Part shown: positions 8,601 through 17,611 of the stretch, in pieces
Layout of the letters: every line of letters begins with the position of its first letter
How positions within the stretch are numbered: position 1 is the stretch's first letter
From: Burkholderiaceae bacterium
GTDB lineage: Bacteria; Pseudomonadota; Gammaproteobacteria; Burkholderiales; Burkholderiaceae
Assembly (NCBI GenBank): GCA_017997515.1
Contig: JAGOEY010000008.1
Span: forward strand, 1-23,510
Length of the DNA: 23,510 nucleotides
Reading direction: 5' to 3'
Notes under the pieces: model-generated
What the model was told of the DNA's origin: nothing
Database searches by the model: none
Seen by the model: only the letters and a program-made list of their open reading frames with translations
Position numbers and translations under genes: made by a program

Positions 8601-9238
8601 AAACCGATGACTTGGTGTCAATGCTGGCGACCGGGGCGTTGCCAGTCCCCCGGCAGGCCGCAACGCGGCGCTTGCGGCAGGCTGTGGTGCTGGGGCTGCC
8701 GATTTCTGCCGCCATCATGCTGCTGCAGTTTGGCGTGCGCCCTGATCTGCAGGATGTGCTGGCCGAGCCCATGTTCTGGGTGAAGCTGCTGTTTCCGCTG
8801 AGCATTGCCTTGGCAGGATTTGCAGCAGTGCAGCGGCTCGCCCGGCCCGGTGTGCGGCTGGGTGGAGCGGGTGCTGCGCTTGTCCTGCCTGTGCTGCTGG
8901 TGTGGGGGCTGGGGCTGGTGGTGTGGTGGAGTGCTCCGGCTGACACCCGTGCCGAATTACTCTTGGGCAATACCTGGCGCTCCTGTGTTTTCAGCATCGG
9001 CCTGATGGCAGCACCTGTACTTTTTGCAGCCCTTTATGCACTGAAAGGGCTGGCCCCCACACGGCCTGCGTGGGCTGGTGCGGCAGCCGGGGCCATGGCG
9101 GGTGGTGCCGGGGCCGCCGTGTATGCCTTACATTGCCCCGAGCTGGCCGCCCCTTTTCTGGCGGTGTGGTACGTGGCGGGCATCGCGCTGCCGGTGCTGG
9201 TGGGGGCCGCGATCGGCCCGCGCCTATTGCGCTGGTGA
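8597..9238 (+). CDS. nrsF: NrsF-type (DUF1109) membrane anti-sigma factor
   Basis: This 213-residue protein begins with a short cytoplasmic segment [17 protein letters not shown], typical of NrsF, followed by six hydrophobic segments (about 29-45, 61-78, 90-111, 129-148, 158-177, 186-207). Two cysteines, C130 (NTWRSC) and C180 (ALHCPE), sit at the ends of membrane segments, where the Caulobacter NrsF cysteines needed for signal sensing are found. It would hold the sigma factor inactive at the membrane until metal or redox stress releases it. It overlaps the sigma-factor gene by four bases. Its stop is one base from the end of the convergent ammonia-lyase gene, with no terminator between them. 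Confidence 0.9.
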   Translation: MKTDDLVSMLATGALPVPRQAATRRLRQAVVLGLPISAAIMLLQFGVRPDLQDVLAEPMFWVKLLFPLSIALAGFAAVQRLARPGVRLGGAGAALVLPVLLVWGLGLVVWWSAPADTRAELLLGNTWRSCVFSIGLMAAPVLFAALYALKGLAPTRPAWAGAAAGAMAGGAGAAVYALHCPELAAPFLAVWYVAGIALPVLVGAAIGPRLLRW

Positions 9239-9239
9239 T

Positions 9240-10208
9240 TCAGACGCCTGCGCCACCCACAAAGTGGGCAAAACGTGCCAGGTCCACATTGCCTCCGCTC
9301 AGGATCACGCCCACCCGTGTGCCCTGCAGGTCGATGCCGCCATGGCATGCGCCCGCAAACCCAAGGCAACCCGTGGGTTCGACCACCAGTTTCATGCGTT
9401 CGGCAAAAAAGCGCATGGCCTCGACCAGCTGGTCGTCGGTGACGGTCAACACGTCGTGGACGTCGCGGCGGATGATCTCGAAGGTGAGTTGGCCCAGGGA
9501 CTGCGTCTGGGCACCGTCGGCAATGGTTTGGGGCGTGTCGATACGCACAATCTGGCCGCTGCGGAAGGACTGCTGGCCGTCGTTGCCCGCTGCGGGCTCG
9601 ACACCAATCACTTTGCAATGGGGTGACAGCGCCCGCGCCGCCAGGGCGCTGCCCGACAGCAGGCCACCGCCGCCCATACACACAAACAGGTAGTCCAGCT
9701 CACCGGCTTCTTCAAACAGCTCTTTGGCCGCAGTGCCCTGGCCCGCGATGATGTCGGCATGGTCGTAGGGCGGGATCAGTGTCATGCCACGTTCGGTGGC
9801 AATCCGCTGGCTGAGCGCTTCGCGGCTTTCGGTGAAACGGTCATAGGTGATGACCTCGGCCCCATACGCACGGGTTGCGGCCATCTTGGCGGCGGGCGCG
9901 TCCAGCGGCATCAGGATGGCGGCGGGTATCTTGAAGATATGGGCGGCCAGGGCCATGGCCTGCGCGTGGTTGCCCGATGAAAACGCCAGCACCCCCGCTT
10001 CACGTTGCTCGCCGCTGAATTTTGACAAGGCGTTAAACGCCCCCCGGAACTTGAACGCACCGGTGCGCTGCAGGTTTTCACACTTGAAGAACACTGCCGC
10101 GCCCAGCTGGGTGTTGGCGGTGCGGGAACGCATGACCGGCGTGTGCAGCGCATGGCCGTCCAGGCGGCGCGCGGCTTCGACAACATCGTCGTAGGTGGGC
10201 AAGTGCAT
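9240..10208 (-). CDS. PLP-dependent threo-3-hydroxy-L-aspartate ammonia-lyase / threonine-serine dehydratase family
   Basis: The 322-residue enzyme is a fold-type II PLP protein. K53 in GAFKFRGAFNA is the Schiff-base lysine, SSGNHAQAMA (77-86) is the substrate loop, GGGGLLSG (179-186) binds the PLP phosphate, and a late SGGN motif completes the site. The stretches GVEPAAGNDGQQSF and TIADGAQTQSLG, and VVEPTGCLGFAGA near the C-terminus, resemble the yeast SRY1/threo-3-hydroxyaspartate ammonia-lyase group more than biosynthetic threonine deaminase. It lacks the ACT-like regulatory domain of IlvA. The start at 10208 gives the usual family length; a longer reading to 10370 runs into the preceding gene. 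It lies 16 bases after the HerA-like gene. Serine racemase or threonine/serine dehydratase activity remains possible. Confidence 0.88.
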   Translation of the reverse strand: MHLPTYDDVVEAARRLDGHALHTPVMRSRTANTQLGAAVFFKCENLQRTGAFKFRGAFNALSKFSGEQREAGVLAFSSGNHAQAMALAAHIFKIPAAILMPLDAPAAKMAATRAYGAEVITYDRFTESREALSQRIATERGMTLIPPYDHADIIAGQGTAAKELFEEAGELDYLFVCMGGGGLLSGSALAARALSPHCKVIGVEPAAGNDGQQSFRSGQIVRIDTPQTIADGAQTQSLGQLTFEIIRRDVHDVLTVTDDQLVEAMRFFAERMKLVVEPTGCLGFAGACHGGIDLQGTRVGVILSGGNVDLARFAHFVGGAGV

Positions 10209-10224
10209 GGGGCGGCCTTTTTGC

Positions 10225-11745
10225 TCAGCGTTTTTTGGTGCCAAAAATTCCACCCAGCACACCGCGCAGAATTTCGCGGCCGACGGTGGTGCCCATGGTG
10301 CGGGCGGTGGACTTGGCCATGGTTTGCACCAGCCCGTCCTTCTTGCCACCCCGGGGGCCGGTGGTGCCAAACAGCAGCTCGTTCAGGCCACCCATCATGC
10401 CGCCAGAGTCCGCAGCGGCACCTGGTGCAGCCGGGCCGGGTTTGTCGGCGGGTGTTGTGCCTGCCTCGGGAGCGCGGCCCCGGATTTTTTCATAGGCCGA
10501 CTCACGGTCCACCTCTTTTTCGTACACACCGGCGACCAGCGAGTTTTGCAGCAGTGCCTGGCGCTGTGCCGGGGTGATCGGGCCCAGCTGGCTGCCGGGC
10601 GGCAGCACAAACACGCGCTCGGTGATGCTGGGGCGGCCTTTTTCGTCGAGCAGGCTGACGAGGGCTTCACCCACGGCCAGCTCGGTGATGGCGGCTTCGA
10701 TGTCGAGGCCGGGTTTTTGCCGCATGGTGGACGCCGTGGCCTTGACGGCCTTCTGGTCGCGCGGGGTGAAGGCGCGCAAGGCGTGCTGCACCCGGTTGCC
10801 CAGCTGGGCCAGCACCGAGTCGGGAATGTCGAGCGGGTTTTGTGTGACGAAATACACGCCCACACCTTTGGAGCGCACCAGCCGCACCACCAGCTCGATG
10901 CGCTCGACCAGCACCTTGGGTGCGTCGTTGAACAGCAAATGGGCTTCGTCGAAGAAGAACACCAGCTTGGGTTTGTCCGGGTCGCCAATTTCGGGCAACT
11001 GCTCGAACAGCTCGGACAACATCCACAGCAGGAAGGTGGCGTACAGCCGTGGCGAATTCATGAGTTTGTCGGCCGCCAGGATGTTGACCACGCCGTGGCC
11101 ATTGGCGTCGGTCTGCATGAAGTCGCTGATGTTGAGCATGGGCTCACCAAAAAACTTGGTGCCGCCCTGGGTCTCGATCTGCAGCAGGCCGCGCTGAATG
11201 GCCCCCACGCTGGCTGAGCTGACGTTGCCGTATTCGGTGGTGAACTGGCTGGCGTTGTCGCCCACATGCTGCAGCATGGCGCGCAGGTCTTTCAGGTCCA
11301 GCAGCAGCAGGCCGTTGTCGTCGGCAATCTTGAACACCAGGTTCAGCACACCGGCCTGGGTGTCGTTCAGGTTCAGCATGCGGCCAATCAGCAGCGGCCC
11401 CATGTCGGACACGGTGGCACGCACCGGGTGGCCCTGTTCACCAAAAACGTCCCACAGCGTGGCGGGGCAGGCTTGCGACGCGGGCAGCTCGATACCACGG
11501 TCTTTCAGCACCGCAGCCAGTTTGTCGCCAATCTTGCCGGCCTGGCTGATACCCGTCAGGTCGCCCTTGATGTCGGCCATGAAGACCGGCACCCCGATGC
11601 GGGAGAAATTTTCAGCCAGGGTTTGCAAGGTGACTGTCTTGCCCGTGCCGGTGGCACCTGTGATCAGGCCGTGGCGGTTGGCCAGGGCCGGGATGAGGAA
11701 ACATTCGGTAGCGGCGTTGCGGGCAATCAGAAGAGGGTCGGCCAT
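10225..11745 (-). CDS. HerA/YjgR-like P-loop ATPase (DUF853)
   Basis: The 506-residue protein has Walker A GATGTGKT (30-37), Walker [12 protein letters not shown] (about 260-270), and the sensor-like block [32 protein letters not shown] typical of the YjgR/DUF853 branch of HerA-FtsK ATPases. It ends in a Pro/Ala/Gly-rich linker and a short basic tail (GGIFGTKKR). The family is predicted to be cytoplasmic DNA- or protein-acting motors, and no precise role is established. ATG at 11745 is chosen because AAGGA lies about nine bases upstream and [10 protein letters not shown] is the family start; an in-frame ATG at 11775 adds ten poorly conserved residues. It is divergent from yebC across 122 bases, and probably co-transcribed with the downstream ammonia-lyase gene. 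Confidence 0.9.
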   Translation of the reverse strand: MADPLLIARNAATECFLIPALANRHGLITGATGTGKTVTLQTLAENFSRIGVPVFMADIKGDLTGISQAGKIGDKLAAVLKDRGIELPASQACPATLWDVFGEQGHPVRATVSDMGPLLIGRMLNLNDTQAGVLNLVFKIADDNGLLLLDLKDLRAMLQHVGDNASQFTTEYGNVSSASVGAIQRGLLQIETQGGTKFFGEPMLNISDFMQTDANGHGVVNILAADKLMNSPRLYATFLLWMLSELFEQLPEIGDPDKPKLVFFFDEAHLLFNDAPKVLVERIELVVRLVRSKGVGVYFVTQNPLDIPDSVLAQLGNRVQHALRAFTPRDQKAVKATASTMRQKPGLDIEAAITELAVGEALVSLLDEKGRPSITERVFVLPPGSQLGPITPAQRQALLQNSLVAGVYEKEVDRESAYEKIRGRAPEAGTTPADKPGPAAPGAAADSGGMMGGLNELLFGTTGPRGGKKDGLVQTMAKSTARTMGTTVGREILRGVLGGIFGTKKR

Positions 11746-11867
11746 GAAGTGGTCCTTGGGAAGGGGGGCTGGCAAAAAGTAAAATCAGGCTGCAATGGGT
11801 GATCTGCATAACTCTACGCGAGTGTTTGCAGCGCATCCTACGATTAAATCAAACAGAAGGAATTCCC

Positions 11868-12587
11868 GTGGCTGGACACAGTAAGTGGGCAAATATTCAG
11901 CACCGCAAGGGGCGGCAGGACGAAAAGCGGGGCAAGATCTGGACACGTGTCATCCGGGAAATCATGGTTGCAGCCCGTTTGGGCGGGGGTGACCTGTCGA
12001 TCAACCCACGCCTGCGTCTGGCCGTGGAAAAGGCCAAGGCCGCCAACCTGCCGGCCGACACCGTCAAACGCAATATCGAAAAAGCCACCGGCACGCTCGA
12101 AGGTGTGAGCTACGACGAAATCCGGTACGAAGGTTACGGCGTGGGTGGCGCGGCGATCATTGTGGACACCATGACAGACAACCGCGTGCGCACCGTGGCA
12201 GAGGTGCGCCATGCGTTCAGCAAACACGGCGGCAACATGGGCACCGAAGGTTCGGTGGCGTTCCAGTTCAAACACTGCGGCCAGTTCATCTTTGCCCCGG
12301 GCACGAATGAAGACGCACTGATGGAAGTGGCGCTGGACGCCGGTGCCGAGGATGTGTTGACCGGCGACGACGGTGCGATCGAGGTGCTGACTGCCTATGC
12401 TGACTTTGAGTCGGTCAAGCAGGCCCTCGAAAAGGCTGGTTTTGTCGCCGAAGTGGCTGAAATCACGATGCGGGCGGAGAACACCATCGAGCTCAGCCCC
12501 GAAGATGCCGCCAAAATGCAAAAAATTCTGGATGTGCTGGAAGACTTGGACGACGTCCAGGAGGTCTACCACAATGCCGCAATGTGA
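11868..12587 (+). CDS. yebC: YebC/PmpR family protein (transcription/translation factor)
   Basis: The 239-residue protein opens with the invariant [21 protein letters not shown] and has the three-domain YebC layout, including [14 protein letters not shown] (about 123-136) and a C-terminal [14 protein letters not shown]. The start is a GTG at 11868, preceded by AAGGA; an ATG 69 bases upstream would add residues not found in the family. The family was described as transcriptional regulators and more recently as factors acting on translation of difficult, proline-rich nascent chains. It opens the long plus-strand housekeeping run, separated from purD by 210 bases with a repeat element. Confidence 0.96.
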   Translation: MAGHSKWANIQHRKGRQDEKRGKIWTRVIREIMVAARLGGGDLSINPRLRLAVEKAKAANLPADTVKRNIEKATGTLEGVSYDEIRYEGYGVGGAAIIVDTMTDNRVRTVAEVRHAFSKHGGNMGTEGSVAFQFKHCGQFIFAPGTNEDALMEVALDAGAEDVLTGDDGAIEVLTAYADFESVKQALEKAGFVAEVAEITMRAENTIELSPEDAAKMQKILDVLEDLDDVQEVYHNAAM

Positions 12588-12589
12588 TG

Positions 12590-12725
12590 GCACACCCCCA
12601 GGCTGCGCGGACTTCGTTCCGCTGCGCCAACCCCCTTGCAGTGGGCGACACCAGTCGCCCGGCGGAGCCGGTTCGGCGGTGTCTGCTGGAAGGGGCCTCT
12701 GCGATGCCAAGCGTTGTGCCCGGTT
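12590..12725 (+). repeat. GC-rich intergenic repeat element with hairpins
   Basis: The yebC-purD gap is filled by a GC-rich segment with nested inverted repeats. The clearest is GGGCGAC, a 4-base loop and GTCGCCC at 12643-12660; another is CGGA/TCCG around an ACTTCGT loop near 12608-12621. No other copy exists in this window. From memory the sequence closely resembles a family of intergenic elements widespread in Comamonadaceae. The edges are approximate. It may also attenuate or process the transcript between the two genes. Confidence 0.55.
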
Positions 12726-12797
12726 TGTCACACTGTGCTTGCCGCGGAGGCTGCGTTAGTAATGTCACGCTCTCAAAAAATGAATGAAGGTTCTCGT

Positions 12798-14078
12798 ATG
12801 AAAGTATTGGTGGTGGGTGGTGGCGGGCGTGAACATGCGCTGGCCTGGAAGCTCAGTCAGTCACCCAAGGTGCAAATGGTTTATGTCGCACCGGGCAACG
12901 GAGGCACGGCGCTGAACGACCGTTTCGAGAACGTGCCGATCACCGATGTGCAGGAACTGCGGGCCTGGGCTGCGGACAACAAAATTGCCTTGACGGTGGT
13001 GGGCCCCGAAGGACCGCTGGCGGCGGGTATCGTGGACGAATTCCGGGCCCATGGCCTGCGTGTGTTTGGTCCCACCAGGCTTGCGGCCCAGCTGGAAAGC
13101 TCGAAGGCTTTCTCCAAGGCATTTATGCAGCGCCACAACATTCCGACTGCGAAGTACCAGACCTTCACCGACGCTGCGCTGGCCCATGCCTATGTGGACG
13201 CGGAGGGCGCGCCTATTGTGGTCAAGGCCGACGGCCTGGCTGCTGGCAAAGGTGTGGTGGTGGCGATGACCGCGGCCGAGGCACACGAGGCCATCGACTT
13301 CATGCTGCTCGACAACAAGTTTGGCGTAAGCCACAACGATGGTGGCGCGCGTGTGGTGATTGAGGAGTTCCTGCAGGGCGAAGAAGCCAGTTTTATCGTG
13401 CTGTGTGATGGCAAGAACGTCACCGCGCTGGCGACCAGCCAGGACCACAAACGCCTGCAGGACGGTGATGCAGGCCCCAACACGGGTGGTATGGGTGCCT
13501 ATTCACCCGCGCCGGTGGTGACCGCCGACGTACACGCCCGCGCCATGCGCGAAATCATCCTGCCCACCATCCGCGGCATGGAAAAAGACGGTATTCCGTT
13601 CACCGGTTTCCTGTACGCCGGCCTGATGATCGACGCGCAGGGCCGCCCCAAGACGCTGGAGTTCAACTGCCGCATGGGTGACCCCGAGACGCAGCCGATC
13701 ATGATGCGCCTGAAGAGTGACCTGTCCGAAGTCCTGGCAGCCGCCATTGACGGCAAACTTGACCAGATCGAGCTGCAATGGGACCGCCGCACCGCGCTGG
13801 GTGTGGTGATGGCAGCGCACGGTTACCCCGAAACGCCCCGCAAGGGCGACACCATCACCGGCCTGCCCGCAGATGCCGACGATGCTGTGGTGTTCCATGC
13901 GGGCACAGTGCTGCAGGATGGAGTGGTCACCACCACGGGAGGCCGTGTGTTGTGTGTCACCGTGCTGGCCGACAGCGTGAAACAGGCGCAGCAAATGGCC
14001 TACGACGTGGCGCGCAAGGTCCATTTCGACGGCGCGCAGTACCGCCGCGACATCGGGTTCAGAGCCGTCAAAAGCTGA
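12798..14078 (+). CDS. purD: Phosphoribosylamine-glycine ligase (GAR synthetase)
   Basis: The 426-residue ATP-grasp enzyme makes glycinamide ribonucleotide from phosphoribosylamine, glycine and ATP in purine synthesis. It begins [19 protein letters not shown], has [14 protein letters not shown], the ATP-grasp stretch [16 protein letters not shown], and the metal/substrate block [10 protein letters not shown]. Length fits the family. ATG at 12798 follows GAAGG by about seven bases; an in-frame start at 12636 would extend into the repeat and is rejected. Its stop overlaps the hemF start by one base (TGATG). Confidence 0.98.
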   Translation: MKVLVVGGGGREHALAWKLSQSPKVQMVYVAPGNGGTALNDRFENVPITDVQELRAWAADNKIALTVVGPEGPLAAGIVDEFRAHGLRVFGPTRLAAQLESSKAFSKAFMQRHNIPTAKYQTFTDAALAHAYVDAEGAPIVVKADGLAAGKGVVVAMTAAEAHEAIDFMLLDNKFGVSHNDGGARVVIEEFLQGEEASFIVLCDGKNVTALATSQDHKRLQDGDAGPNTGGMGAYSPAPVVTADVHARAMREIILPTIRGMEKDGIPFTGFLYAGLMIDAQGRPKTLEFNCRMGDPETQPIMMRLKSDLSEVLAAAIDGKLDQIELQWDRRTALGVVMAAHGYPETPRKGDTITGLPADADDAVVFHAGTVLQDGVVTTTGGRVLCVTVLADSVKQAQQMAYDVARKVHFDGAQYRRDIGFRAVKS

Positions 14079-15010
14079 TGAACAACAACGCTGTTCAGTC
14101 GGTTCGCGCCTGGTTGCTGGGTTTGCAGTCACGCATCACGGATGCGCTGCAGGCGGTGGAAGATGCCCAGCCCGGCGGCGCGCAGTTCACGGTGGATGCC
14201 TGGCACAAGGAGCCGGGCGCAAGCCTGGCGGGTGACGGCATCACCAAAATCCTGGAAAACGGAGTGGTGTTCGAGCGCGCTGGCTGCGGGTTTTCGCATG
14301 TACGCGGCGCCAAGCTGCCGCCTTCGGCCACCCAGCACCGCCCGGAGCTGGCGGGTGCGCCGTTCGAGGCCATGGGGGTGTCGCTGGTGTTCCACCCGCG
14401 CAACCCGTATGCCCCCACGGTGCACATGAACGTACGCATGATTGCCGCAGGCCACTCCGGGCAAACGCCGGTGTGCTGGTTTGGTGGGGGTATGGATCTG
14501 ACGCCGATCTACGGGTTTGAAGAGGATGCCGTGCACTTTCACAGCACCTGCCAACAGGCGCTGGCACCGTTTGGTGCAGACAAATACCCGCGTTTCAAGC
14601 AGTGGTGTGATGAATATTTCTTCCTCAAACACCGCAACGAACAACGTGGTGTGGGTGGCATTTTTTACGACGACTATTCCGAAGCGGGTTTTGACGGTGG
14701 TTTTGCGTTGATGCAGTCGGTGGGTGACGCTTTTAACGGTGCATACCTGCCCATTCTGCTGCGGCGCAAAGACACGGCTTACGGCGAACGCGAACGCGAA
14801 TTCCAGCTGTACCGCCGGGGCCGTTATGTCGAGTTCAACCTGGTCTGGGACCGGGGCACGCACTTTGGCCTGCAGTCGGGCGGGCGTACCGAGTCGATCC
14901 TGCTGTCCATGCCACCGCTGGCGGCCTGGAGTTACCAGCGTACGGTGGAGTCCGGTTCGCCGGAAGAGGCGCTCACCAGCCAGTTCCTGGTGCGCCGGGC
15001 GTGGGTGTGA
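14078..15010 (+). CDS. hemF: Oxygen-dependent coproporphyrinogen III oxidase
   Basis: The 310-residue enzyme carries out the aerobic oxidative decarboxylation of coproporphyrinogen III to protoporphyrinogen IX in heme synthesis. Diagnostic blocks are [19 protein letters not shown] (133-151), [18 protein letters not shown] (183-200) and [18 protein letters not shown] (252-269). Length is typical. It is translationally coupled to purD (TGATG) and its stop GTGA coincides with a likely nadD start. The enzyme requires oxygen, so the organism can make heme aerobically. Confidence 0.98.
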   Translation: MNNNAVQSVRAWLLGLQSRITDALQAVEDAQPGGAQFTVDAWHKEPGASLAGDGITKILENGVVFERAGCGFSHVRGAKLPPSATQHRPELAGAPFEAMGVSLVFHPRNPYAPTVHMNVRMIAAGHSGQTPVCWFGGGMDLTPIYGFEEDAVHFHSTCQQALAPFGADKYPRFKQWCDEYFFLKHRNEQRGVGGIFYDDYSEAGFDGGFALMQSVGDAFNGAYLPILLRRKDTAYGEREREFQLYRRGRYVEFNLVWDRGTHFGLQSGGRTESILLSMPPLAAWSYQRTVESGSPEEALTSQFLVRRAWV

Positions 15011-15615
15011 GCCTGAACCAGCGCCGTATTGGTGTGTATGGCGGGGCATTTGACCCGCCACACAATGCCCATCGTGTGCTGGTGCAGACGGCCATGGACC
15101 AGCTGCAGCTGGACGAACTCAGGGTGTTTCCCACAGGCCACGCCTGGCATAAAAGCCGAACACTGACAGCGGCCACCCACCGGCTGGCCATGGCCGAACT
15201 GGCCTTTGCTGGCATACCCGGTGTGCACGTGGATGGGCGTGAGCTGGAGCGTGCGGGCCCCACCTACACCATCGACACATTGCGTGAATTGCAGGCGGAA
15301 ACCCCGGCCGCGCAGCTGTTCCTGCTGATGGGCACGGACCAGGCTGTTGCCCTGAAAACCTGGCACGCATGGCAGGCCATTTTGCAGTCCGCTATAATTT
15401 GTATAGCTGGACGCGCTCAAACACTGAGCGCCAGTGGCATATTTGATGCCTCAAAATACCCGGGAGGGCGGTTTGAGACGCTGCACATGCCGCCCCTGAA
15501 CGTCAGCGCCACCGATATCCGCAGCCGTGTTGCGGCCCATATGGGGATCGACCATCTGGTACCCGCTGGCGTTGCACGCTATATTGACCAACACCATCTC
15601 TACCTCGCCGTCTGA
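15007..15615 (+). CDS. nadD: Nicotinate-nucleotide adenylyltransferase, with a repeat-derived internal segment
   Basis: The 202-residue enzyme adenylates nicotinate mononucleotide in NAD synthesis. The nucleotidyltransferase site [15 protein letters not shown] is at the start; [19 protein letters not shown] and the late block [10 protein letters not shown] (the SxTxIR-type motif) are intact. GTG at 15007 is chosen because it gives a GTGA overlap with hemF; GTG at 15001 would add two residues and is equally possible. Residues 129-150 (from [10 protein letters not shown] onward) are encoded by a 66-bp dispersed repeat (15391-15456). This falls in the variable region between the dinucleotide fold and the C-terminal motif, so the enzyme is probably active. 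Its stop overlaps rsfS. Confidence 0.94.
   Translation: MSLNQRRIGVYGGAFDPPHNAHRVLVQTAMDQLQLDELRVFPTGHAWHKSRTLTAATHRLAMAELAFAGIPGVHVDGRELERAGPTYTIDTLRELQAETPAAQLFLLMGTDQAVALKTWHAWQAILQSAIICIAGRAQTLSASGIFDASKYPGGRFETLHMPPLNVSATDIRSRVAAHMGIDHLVPAGVARYIDQHHLYLAV
15391..15456 (+). repeat. 66-bp dispersed repeat, copy 3 (inside nadD)
   Basis: The anchors GCTATA, TATAGCTG, GCGC and GAGCGCCAG-TGGC have the same spacing as in the other three copies. The copy is in frame with nadD, has no stop, and is read in the same repeat frame as copy 2 in the URC4-like gene. GCTATA and TATAGC form a perfect 6-base inverted repeat around five bases. Confidence 0.75.
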
Positions 15616-16433
15616 TGACCACACCTACCCGTACCGAAGCCTCTGCCAAAAAAGACGTCACCAAACTCCAGCGCGCCATTGTGGACGGCCTGGAAGACGT
15701 TAAAGCGCAGGATATCCAGGTGTTCAACACCGAACACCTGTCCCCCTTGTTTGAACGGGTGATCGTGGCATCCGGCACGTCGAACCGCCAGACCAAAGCC
15801 CTGGCCTCCAGCGTGCGTGACGCGGTGCGCAAAGCCGGTTTCGGCAAGCCCCGCACCGAAGGCGAAGACAACGGCGAATGGATCATCGTGGACTGCGGCG
15901 CTGCCGTGGCGCACATCATGCAGCCCGCCATCCGCCAGTACTACCACCTCGAAGAACTCTGGGGCGACACGCCGGTGCGCCTGAAGCTCGGTGCGGCCAA
16001 ACCCGTGGTCAAGGCAGAAGTGCCCGAAGTGGCTGCGGCCCCCAAACGCAAGGCACCTGCCAAGAAGCTGACGCCTGCCGAGGCCAAAAAGGCCGCCAAA
16101 TTGCGCCGCGAAGAAGAAAAACCCCTGGCACCGCAGCGCCCGGTCTTGTCGCCCGAAGCGCCTATCCTGTCGGTGCCCGATGTGCCATCGCGCCGCTCGG
16201 TGGCCCGCAAGGCCAAGGCTGCTGCGGAGCCAGTGAAGGCCGCCGCACCCCGTGCCGCCGCCAAGTCGGCACCCCGTGTACCGGCCAAAACAGCCGCTAA
16301 AACAGCGTCCAAAGCACCCGCCAAAAAGGCCGTGCCGAAAACCGTGGTGATCAAGACCACCGCTGCACCCGCCAAGAAGGCCGCGGCCAAAAAGCCCGCG
16401 CCTAAGAAAACCACCGCCAAAAAATCTGCGTAA
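15615..16433 (+). CDS. rsfS: Ribosomal silencing factor RsfS with long basic C-terminal tail
   Basis: Residues 17-120 form a complete RsfS (Iojap/DUF143) domain: LQRAIVDGLEDVKAQDIQVF, SGTSNRQTKALASSV, EWIIVDCGAAVAHIM and YYHLEELWGD. RsfS binds ribosomal protein L14 and blocks subunit joining when nutrients are scarce. The usual protein is 105-130 residues; this one has 272. The extra part (about 127-272) is Lys/Ala/Pro-rich with repeated AKKA, PAKK and AAK units, resembling bacterial histone-H1-like tails. The start ATG overlaps the nadD stop (TGATG), and rlmH follows after nine bases, the normal nadD-rsfS-rlmH order. Base composition stays GC-rich and in frame, so the tail is not a frameshift artefact. 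Confidence 0.95.
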   Translation: MTTPTRTEASAKKDVTKLQRAIVDGLEDVKAQDIQVFNTEHLSPLFERVIVASGTSNRQTKALASSVRDAVRKAGFGKPRTEGEDNGEWIIVDCGAAVAHIMQPAIRQYYHLEELWGDTPVRLKLGAAKPVVKAEVPEVAAAPKRKAPAKKLTPAEAKKAAKLRREEEKPLAPQRPVLSPEAPILSVPDVPSRRSVARKAKAAAEPVKAAAPRAAAKSAPRVPAKTAAKTASKAPAKKAVPKTVVIKTTAAPAKKAAAKKPAPKKTTAKKSA

Positions 16434-16442
16434 GGCCAGGGC

Positions 16443-16910
16443 ATGCGACTGGTCATCGTTGCCGTGGGCCAGCGTATGCCCGACTGGGCCCAAACGGCCT
16501 ATGACGACTACGCCAAACGGTTTCCCCACGAGCTGAAGGTCGAGTTAAAAGCAGTCAAGACCGAGCCACGCGGCTCCAAGACGCTGGAAACCCTGTACGC
16601 CGCCGAGCGCGAACGTATCGAGGCGGCCATCCCCAAAGGTGCACGTATCGTGTGCCTGGACGAACGCGGCACCTCGTTGACGACCTTGGCACTGGCTGCC
16701 CGCCTCAAAGGCTGGCAACTGGAAGGGGACGACGTGGCGCTCATCATCGGCGGGCCAGACGGTATTGAGCCTGCTTTCCGCAACGCTGCCCACGAACGTA
16801 TCCGTTTGTCCGACTTGACCCTGCCACACGCCTTTGCGCGGGTGTTGCTCATCGAGCAGCTGTACCGCGCCTGGTCGGTCAATGCCGGCCACCCGTACCA
16901 CAGGGAATAG
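16443..16910 (+). CDS. rlmH: 23S rRNA (pseudouridine-1915-N3) methyltransferase
   Basis: The 155-residue SPOUT methyltransferase modifies pseudouridine 1915 in helix 69 of 23S rRNA using S-adenosylmethionine. Visible motifs are [11 protein letters not shown] (71-81), the SAM-binding knot [11 protein letters not shown] (97-107), [23 protein letters not shown] and the C-terminal HPYHRE. Length matches the family. It lies nine bases after rsfS. After its stop comes dispersed repeat copy 4, then maf. Confidence 0.97.
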   Translation: MRLVIVAVGQRMPDWAQTAYDDYAKRFPHELKVELKAVKTEPRGSKTLETLYAAERERIEAAIPKGARIVCLDERGTSLTTLALAARLKGWQLEGDDVALIIGGPDGIEPAFRNAAHERIRLSDLTLPHAFARVLLIEQLYRAWSVNAGHPYHRE

Positions 16911-16922
16911 CTTGGGCTGGTT

Positions 16923-16988
16923 GCTATTGAATTAATAGCTGCTTGCGCACGAACCATAAGCGCTGGTGGCACTTTTGGTCTTAAATCG
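16923..16988 (+). repeat. 66-bp dispersed repeat, copy 4 (between rlmH and maf)
   Basis: This is the best-preserved copy: TTGCTATTGAATTAATAGCT, then GCTTGCGC, nine bases, AAGCGCTGGTGGC and a T-rich end. It fills the rlmH-maf gap and runs to within one base of the maf ATG, replacing the place where a ribosome-binding site would be. The frame equivalent to the coding copies is also free of stops here, although it is not part of a gene. Confidence 0.75.
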
Positions 16989-16989
16989 C

Positions 16990-17604
16990 ATGCCTGACTT
17001 CATTTATCTTGCGTCTCAGAGTCCGCGCCGCAGCCAACTGCTCGAACAGCTGGGCGTGCGCCACACACTGCTGGTGCCCAACACCGATGGTGATGTGGCG
17101 GAAGACGCCGAAGGTCTGGAGGTCGTTTTTAAAAACGAAGCGCCTGCTGCTTATGTGGCGCGCGTGACCGGGCTGAAACTGGATGCGGCCGTGGCACGCC
17201 ACAAACGCCGCAAGCTGCCTGCCGCGCCCATCCTGTGCTCCGACACCACGGTGGCCGTGGGGCGCAACATCCTCGGCAAACCGGCCGATGCAGCGGAAGC
17301 CGCGTCCATGCTGCGTGCCTTGTCGGGCACCACCCACAGGGTGTTGACGGCTGTGGCCGTGCAGCAGGGGCGCAAACGGGTGCAGGCCCTGAGTGTTTCC
17401 AAGGTCACATTTGCTGTGCTGACCCTCGCGCAGATCCGTGCCTATGTGGCCTCCGGTGAGCCCATGGGCAAGGCCGGGGCCTATGCGGTGCAGGGCAGGG
17501 CTGCGGCTTTTATTGAGCACATCAGCGGGTCGTATTCGGGCATCATGGGCCTGCCGATGTTCGAGGCTGCACAGTTGCTGCGGTCGGTTGGCATCAAGGT
17601 GTAA
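16990..17604 (+). CDS. maf: Maf-like nucleotide pyrophosphatase (dTTP/UTP type)
   Basis: The 204-residue protein begins [22 protein letters not shown], with the Maf signature SxSPRRxxLL. It continues with [17 protein letters not shown], the catalytic-site equivalent, and ends with [19 protein letters not shown], typical of the YhdE branch that hydrolyses dTTP, UTP and modified pyrimidine nucleotides. ATG at 16990 gives the family N-terminus. No Shine-Dalgarno sequence is visible upstream because a dispersed repeat abuts the start; an in-frame GTG at 16966 lies inside the repeat. rng follows after seven bases. Confidence 0.93.
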   Translation: MPDFIYLASQSPRRSQLLEQLGVRHTLLVPNTDGDVAEDAEGLEVVFKNEAPAAYVARVTGLKLDAAVARHKRRKLPAAPILCSDTTVAVGRNILGKPADAAEAASMLRALSGTTHRVLTAVAVQQGRKRVQALSVSKVTFAVLTLAQIRAYVASGEPMGKAGAYAVQGRAAAFIEHISGSYSGIMGLPMFEAAQLLRSVGIKV

Positions 17605-17611
17605 ACATCCC

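Noticed and set aside
10195..11217. Plus-strand open frame of 340 codons opposite the HerA-like ATPase
   Set aside because: No domain seen, and the opposite strand has intact Walker motifs.
12636..12797. Extension of purD by 54 residues upstream
   Set aside because: The added part is encoded by the intergenic repeat, and PurD proteins start at [14 protein letters not shown] with a good ribosome-binding site.
15391..15456. Suspected frameshift or insertion inactivating nadD
   Set aside because: The repeat is 66 bp, keeps the frame, and motifs before and after it are intact, so nadD is read as functional.
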